Source: Candida dubliniensis CD36 (lineage: Eukaryota > Ascomycota > Pichiomycetes > Serinales > Debaryomycetaceae). From it: a stretch of DNA of 64,000 nucleotides. Of this stretch, positions 59,384-64,000 are shown in pieces; position 1 is the first letter of the stretch; every line of letters begins with the position of its first letter. Location of the stretch: NCBI RefSeq assembly GCF_000026945.1, contig NC_012860.1, positions 372,001 to 436,000 of the forward strand. The letters are read 5' to 3'. Both the position numbers and the translations under genes were made by a program. The notes below the pieces were generated by a model. The model was not told the origin of the DNA. It ran no database searches and worked only from the letters and a program-made list of their open reading frames with translations.

Positions 59384-59567
59384 GGTGTTGTGGTATGTAA
59401 ACTAGATCCATTATCCAACTTAAATTGTGGAGAAACTGGTGTGTATGTTGGTTTGTGTTGATATTTTTTTTGGGTCAACCAATTTTTTTCTTATTTGTTT
59501 CGGTTCGGACTAACCCCATAGGAAAGGTGATTCCACTACTTAGACAACCTTCACCGAAAATCAACTA

Positions 59568-60194
59568 ATGATGACAAACTTACCACTCAAAGAAGTGAAA
59601 CGTCAATTGCGTAAAAAACTCAAGTCCAATTTAAAAACTGTTTCCCAAGATTCATTAATCAAACAATCTCATCTAATACATCAGAATCTATTGAATCATG
59701 AATATTTCAAAACTGCAAGCAACATAGCTGTGTTTATGAATATGCCTGATCTGGAAGTTAAAACAATGGAAATTATTGAAAGTTGTTTCACATTGGATAA
59801 ATCTGTGTATCTACCACGATGTAACTATGTTTCTTCACCAGGGAGAAAGTCAAACTATATGTCATTGCTTAAAATGACTTCCATTGAAGCGGTTCATCAA
59901 CTTCAACCACAGGGGAAATACCAACTCTTGGAACCGGTAAGTGGCGTGGATGTCATGGAAACTGGAAATTTAGATCTAGTAATTGTTCCCGGTGTAGGAT
60001 TTGATAAAAATAAGAATCGTATGGGTCATGGTGCTGGCTTTTATGATGAATTTATCACTACTTTCCATAATAAATTCAATAAAAAACCATACTTGTTAGG
60101 CGTTGCGTTACAAGAACAAATTATTGATTGTATTCCTACAGAACCACATGATTGGAAATTAGATTCAATAGTTACTTCTACAAATGTCTATTAA
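59568..60194 (+). CDS. FAU1: 5-formyltetrahydrofolate cyclo-ligase
   Basis: Converts 5-formyl-THF and ATP to 5,10-methenyl-THF, recycling the stored folate. The 208-residue protein has the family blocks: N-terminal KRQLRKKLKSNL, the folate-side LQPQGKYQLLEP, DLVIVPGVGFD and the signature NRMGHGAGFYDEF. It is very similar in length and order to S. cerevisiae Fau1 (211). Two adjacent ATG codons start the frame. Its stop codon overlaps that of the convergent cytochrome b5 gene in a shared TTAA. Confidence 0.92.
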   Translation: MMTNLPLKEVKRQLRKKLKSNLKTVSQDSLIKQSHLIHQNLLNHEYFKTASNIAVFMNMPDLEVKTMEIIESCFTLDKSVYLPRCNYVSSPGRKSNYMSLLKMTSIEAVHQLQPQGKYQLLEPVSGVDVMETGNLDLVIVPGVGFDKNKNRMGHGAGFYDEFITTFHNKFNKKPYLLGVALQEQIIDCIPTEPHDWKLDSIVTSTNVY

Positions 60195-60736
60195 TCCTTA
60201 TGAAATACCCCTACTATACAATTTTCTAACATCCTATCAACATTGACCCAACTATGATATTTATTAAAAAGACTGGTTCCATCTTTACCTGCACATTTCA
60301 TGATTTCATCAACTCCACCAGGGTGGAAATTTATATATGGTGTAATATTATAAACTTTACCATTGATACATGTCCAACAATCTTGTAAACTTTTATGTTT
60401 TTGTAGTTCTTGTTTGCTTATACGAACAAATTGCGGTGGTGGGGTATTGGGAGGAACTCCTCGTAATTTGTGTCGTGGTTGAGTTCTATTTAGATGAGCC
60501 CAATCAAGGGGCGAATGACCTGGTTGTAAAACCACTTTCTTGCGTTGATTTACTGCTGAACCAGCAGCTCTTTGAGCTGAGTTTACAGCGGGGAATAACC
60601 CTCTGTTTGAACCCATAGTGGGTGCTGGTGGTCGTAGGGATGTACTTGGTGGTTTTAATGATGATGATGATGATGCTAATCCTTGATTAGAGGTTTGCTG
60701 TAATTTTTTGTTTAACTCGTCTAGTCTAGATATCAT
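60191..60736 (-). CDS. IRC21: Cytochrome b5-domain protein (Irc21-like)
   Basis: 181 residues. A disordered Ser/Pro-rich N-terminus (1-65) is followed by GHSPLDWAHLN and a cytochrome b5 heme domain at about 103-180. The heme ligands are His138 in HPGG and His161 in KYHSWVN. The arrangement (LDWAHLN, LRGVPP, then the b5 core) matches the N-terminal b5 module of animal NCB5OR and S. cerevisiae YMR073C/Irc21. No membrane anchor is present, so it is probably soluble. The role is unknown; in yeast, mutants have raised recombination foci. Convergent with FAU1 with a 4-bp CDS overlap. Confidence 0.85.
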   Translation of the reverse strand: MISRLDELNKKLQQTSNQGLASSSSSLKPPSTSLRPPAPTMGSNRGLFPAVNSAQRAAGSAVNQRKKVVLQPGHSPLDWAHLNRTQPRHKLRGVPPNTPPPQFVRISKQELQKHKSLQDCWTCINGKVYNITPYINFHPGGVDEIMKCAGKDGTSLFNKYHSWVNVDRMLENCIVGVFHKD

Positions 60737-61074
60737 CTGTGTATTTTTTGAATATTATCTCCTGTGAATATATATATATAATAATAGAATGAAAAGTTGA
60801 GGTTGACTCTATTGGAAACGCAACCTTTTTGATTCGCCAATATGAGGAAGAGTGTTTTAGTGGGATTATATTTTTTCTGACTCGTTGGTCGGTCCGCGGT
60901 ATCATCGATTCTAAACGGTGCAAACCCCAAATATTCTAACATCACTACTGTGTATTACAAAAACGTAATATTAATACACATAATATATACAAAAAGTGCT
61001 TATTTCTAAATATCTATATTTCTACAAAAAAAAAAAAACGATAAAAAGTATGAATTGTTGGCAATCAGTAATTC
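60737..61074. other. Intergenic IRC21/UBP1
   Basis: 338 bp with TATATATATA near 60767 and an A-run at 61026-61038. Holds the IRC21 promoter and the UBP1 3' end. No gene recognised. Confidence 0.5.
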
Positions 61075-63546
61075 CTAACTGTGATGACGTTTAATTTGCT
61101 TCCTGTCAACTCTTTCATAATACAACATATAAACCGTTGTTTCCTCGGCTAATACAGAAGCCTTGCTAACTTCAGTGACATTAGCATCACTAATTCTCCA
61201 ATAAGGCTTGGAAATAATTGAAGGAATCTTTTTCATTTTCACCTTCTTTTCCTCTTCTTGTTTTTTATTGGCTGGAGTGTCTTTGTCGTTATTGTTGTTG
61301 AAGGCATCTTTAAAGTTGTGAGTAGCAAAGGCATTGTCGAAATTGTTTTGATTAGGATCATCCACTAAAATTTCAGCTGGAGTTTGTAAACCAGACAGTA
61401 ATATTTCTTCAACTCCAGTCGGATTAGCTTGGAATACAGAAGGTCTACGACCCATCATGGTTGAAAACTTATGACGGAACCCTTCATCGTTCTCACTTGA
61501 ACTGTTACTGGATGAACGCATTGAAGTTGTACCATTACCACCATTGGTTTGAGTAGGATTCCGTTCAACAGGAGTTGCCTCGCAATGGATTTCACCTGTT
61601 ACTTCATCTTTAATCTCTGGAGATAATTTAAAAATATTTCCATTTTTGTCTTTCACGTAAAGTGGTTTATGCTTGTAACATTCATAATGCCCTTGAGTAT
61701 GCGATCCCATGTGTTTGATAACAGCTCTTAAACGGTACTTGTACAAATCATTATCATTGAATTTAAATCGTTTGAAAAGTTCCTTCAAATTGTCAGTTTG
61801 CTTGTGAGAGATTGGTGCCAGATTTATCGAGTACTCTTGAGACAGACCTGTTGGTCCAGAATTCGGTCTGATGGTACTAGAAGTAGTGACAGATTGAGTC
61901 TCCGTTTCCCTTGACATAACAGATGAAGTATCATCTTCCTCTTCTTCATCTGTTTCATCATCCAAATCATCAGTTCCATTTTCTGTAGCTGTTCCATCAT
62001 CAGTTGTAACATCTTCCTCGTCGTCCTCGTCATCTTCTTCTTCTTCACCTTTTTCGTCAATATCTTCTCTTTGTACATCTTCATCTTCCATATCATTTTC
62101 ATCTGTGGTTAAAACATTAGAAGTATATTTTTCTCTCAACTTTTCGTCTTCTTTTTGTACCATAGTTTGAAATTGCTTTAATTTATCATGGAATTCTTTA
62201 CCTATCGATAATGTCATTTTATCTGAAAACTTGACTCGACATGAATTTCTAGTCACTACTTGACCATCGAAAGATGAACGTGAAAGATGCAATCCAAATA
62301 TTTTTGGAGGTTTCAAAATTTGGGACTTTTTCTGAACCGTTGAAGTAATCCTTGAAGCATCAATCCCTTCAACATTATAATTCTTGATAAAACTCTCCAA
62401 GTCTTCAGGTAAGTCTTCATTAATGCATAAATTCGGGTTATTGTTCAATTCAATAATCTTATTAATATATTCAACATCTTCCAGTGGAATTTGACGCTTC
62501 AAATGTTCCTCGTTTAATGCAATCTTACTAACTCGACATTTGATACATTGGTAACCTTCAATTTGTTCACTTTCATTTTGTTCCAATAAGGTTTCCAAAT
62601 TAGTGGTGTTAGTCAAAGGGACCGGTAATGTAAGTATAACAAATGGTGTAAAATTTGGTTGAGAAACTCCATGACAAGTTAAACAAGTCATTTGACTCAA
62701 AATTAAACCGTCAAATGGGAACTCGGGGACAACAATTTTATCCAATCGAGAATAATCTTGAGCATCAGGGATTCTTTTCAAAATAGTATGCAAGTTCAAA
62801 GTAATAAATCTAACAAAACTTTTAAACTTTAAGTTTTCATTTTCTAAAGTTTCGTTGATTAATTGAGTTAATTCATGAGCATCATGTTGAGATCTAGACA
62901 TTTTGGCATTGAAAATCTTTTCTAATTCATGAAGAAAAGTCCAGACACTTATAGTTCTGGTTGTCATTTCTGTTTCTTGAAGTTTTTTCACCATTGATGC
63001 CATGGCAATATGCAAGGGGACTTCAAATGTAGAATTTGAGTGTTTGAACTTTGAATTTTGCAAGTTTTTATTCAATTCCAAACGCAAGTTGATTAATTCT
63101 TGAATGTCGATGTTGTTCAGTTTAACAAATTCAACCAATTGACGGTAACTAGTAATAAACTTGTTTAAATAATCTGTCAAAGAAGGAACAGACGAATATG
63201 CCTGCAATGAGGAATTGGCAAAACAGTCATTTCGTAAATTGATAAGACCAGTTGTATGCTTATCGGGACGTTTGGAAAACATTGGCTTCTGTTTGTAAAA
63301 TGGTAATGAAGGGGTAATAATATATAAAGAAACTGATAGTATCAATGAAATCTGTAAAAGTAGGAACTTCTTTTCCAGGTAAGTTTTCCGATTCCAGTAA
63401 TCTAGTAATGAAGTTGGAATAAATGAATAATTTAAAATTGACAAGCAATCGACTTGTTGAGTAGTAGTGTGTTGTGGGAAATGTTTAACAGTATTGAGAT
63501 CTTGATTGGTAATTAGGCACTTTAATTGGCTCCAAATCTCACTCAT
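61075..63546 (-). CDS. UBP1: Ubiquitin carboxyl-terminal hydrolase with N-terminal membrane segment
   Basis: USP-family deubiquitinase of 823 residues. A hydrophobic helix at about 61-82 (FLLLQISLILSVSLYIITPSL) would anchor it at the ER, as the similar segment does in yeast Ubp1 (809 residues). The Cys box is GLINLRNDCFANSSLQ with catalytic Cys108 and the oxyanion Asn103. The His box is HMGSHTQGHYECY, followed by WRISDANVTEV. A zinc-binding CXXC pair pattern is seen (CLTCHG and CIKCR). A long Asp/Glu-rich insertion lies at about 480-545. The Cys box differs from the usual NLGNTC by Arg and Asp. Confidence 0.88.
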   Translation of the reverse strand: MSEIWSQLKCLITNQDLNTVKHFPQHTTTQQVDCLSILNYSFIPTSLLDYWNRKTYLEKKFLLLQISLILSVSLYIITPSLPFYKQKPMFSKRPDKHTTGLINLRNDCFANSSLQAYSSVPSLTDYLNKFITSYRQLVEFVKLNNIDIQELINLRLELNKNLQNSKFKHSNSTFEVPLHIAMASMVKKLQETEMTTRTISVWTFLHELEKIFNAKMSRSQHDAHELTQLINETLENENLKFKSFVRFITLNLHTILKRIPDAQDYSRLDKIVVPEFPFDGLILSQMTCLTCHGVSQPNFTPFVILTLPVPLTNTTNLETLLEQNESEQIEGYQCIKCRVSKIALNEEHLKRQIPLEDVEYINKIIELNNNPNLCINEDLPEDLESFIKNYNVEGIDASRITSTVQKKSQILKPPKIFGLHLSRSSFDGQVVTRNSCRVKFSDKMTLSIGKEFHDKLKQFQTMVQKEDEKLREKYTSNVLTTDENDMEDEDVQREDIDEKGEEEEDDEDDEEDVTTDDGTATENGTDDLDDETDEEEEDDTSSVMSRETETQSVTTSSTIRPNSGPTGLSQEYSINLAPISHKQTDNLKELFKRFKFNDNDLYKYRLRAVIKHMGSHTQGHYECYKHKPLYVKDKNGNIFKLSPEIKDEVTGEIHCEATPVERNPTQTNGGNGTTSMRSSSNSSSENDEGFRHKFSTMMGRRPSVFQANPTGVEEILLSGLQTPAEILVDDPNQNNFDNAFATHNFKDAFNNNNDKDTPANKKQEEEKKVKMKKIPSIISKPYWRISDANVTEVSKASVLAEETTVYMLYYERVDRKQIKRHHS

Positions 63547-64000
63547 ACATAAATTTGATATATTAACTATGAGATTCTTTTAATAATCCCACAGGAAACA
63601 GTTCTTGTTGCAATCGCCAAAATAAAAAGTTAAAAAAAAAAAAAAGGAAGAAGAAGAAGAAGATAATATTATAAAAATAAGGGTAGAAGGAAGGAAGGAA
63701 GGAAGGAAGGAAAAGAAAAAAGAAGAATGGAATGATTATATGTAATGAAATTAAATACAACAATAGCAACGGAAATTACAACTAGTATTAGTAGTGATAA
63801 AAGTGGGGAGCGGAAATTGGGTTAAGTTAGTTAGTGAATTGTTGAAAGAAGCTGGTGTCGTGGGAATAGTGACAAAAAAAATTAATTCACGCAATTGAAA
63901 AGAACGACTTTTTTTCATTACCGTTTTTCGTGATTGGCAAATAGAATTATGTATTACGTCATACGCTAATTTATGTCATTTAAATACATTTTTTTGGTCT
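63547..64000. other. Intergenic, upstream of UBP1 (right edge)
   Basis: 454 bp to the window end. Contains an A-run and GAA-rich stretch (63632-63662) and an (AAGG)6 microsatellite (63687-63710). It presumably carries the UBP1 promoter. Confidence 0.5.
63687..63710. repeat. (AAGG)6 microsatellite
   Basis: Six perfect AAGG units in the purine-rich leader of UBP1, on the strand opposite to the gene; likely length-polymorphic. Confidence 0.9.

Overview
The window looks like nuclear DNA of a CTG-clade yeast, most likely Candida albicans or its sister species C. dubliniensis. Pointers are the AT-rich composition, T-rich intergenic DNA, leucine written almost entirely as TTA/TTG, CAA/CAG repeat tracts inside genes, few short introns with GTATGT or GTAAGT donors and TACTAAC branch points, and a gene order (CTN1, HOL4, SWI4, CCL1, UBC8, CYS4, ROA1, CRP1, HGT1, HSP30, ZCF24) that I remember from C. 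albicans. That order is from memory and was not searched. Rare CTG codons should be read as serine in this clade.

Layout. 0.9-6.3 kb: a carnitine acetyltransferase and an MFS transporter. 7.0-9.1 kb: a decayed F-box/leucine-rich-repeat gene with three in-frame stops. 9.6-12.7 kb: a MAK32-type PfkB protein convergent with the MFS transporter HOL4. 15.1-18.3 kb: the G1/S regulator SWI4, with an intron and three MCB sites. 18.7-21.1 kb: an unrecognised gene convergent with a succinate-semialdehyde dehydrogenase gene broken by one in-frame TAA. 21.3-29.1 kb: cyclin CCL1, UBC8, a short Rho-GDI-like protein, RNA15 and DST1 on one divergent promoter, and CYS4. 29.5-37.2 kb: a RING/WD-like protein, a UBX protein, TMA64 and a MYG1-family nuclease. 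38.4-42.2 kb: a full-size ABCG transporter (ROA1). 43.4-47.2 kb: CRP1/MDG1-like (with an intron), SRP21, ENV10/SND2 and TVP15. 49.7-51.3 kb: glucose transporter HGT1. 54.5-55.5 kb: opsin-related HSP30. 56.1-63.5 kb: a Pom33/Per33 protein, zinc-cluster factor ZCF24 (with an intron), FAU1, a cytochrome b5 protein and deubiquitinase UBP1.

Functional themes are ordinary for a yeast chromosome arm: carbon and acetyl-unit handling (CTN1, HGT1, SSADH), G1/S and Pol II transcription (SWI4, CCL1, RNA15, DST1), and ER targeting and membrane proteins (SRP21, SND2, TVP15, Per33, HSP30). No virus, transposon, CRISPR array, rRNA or canonical tRNA gene was recognised.

I did not find a clear new multi-gene system. 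The items most worth a second look are the two disrupted genes, two non-coding segments with unusual secondary-structure potential (3417-3545 and 47487-47711), the MCB sites of SWI4 including one in its intron, and an 11-bp inverted repeat carrying paired stress elements beside the HSP30 TATA box.
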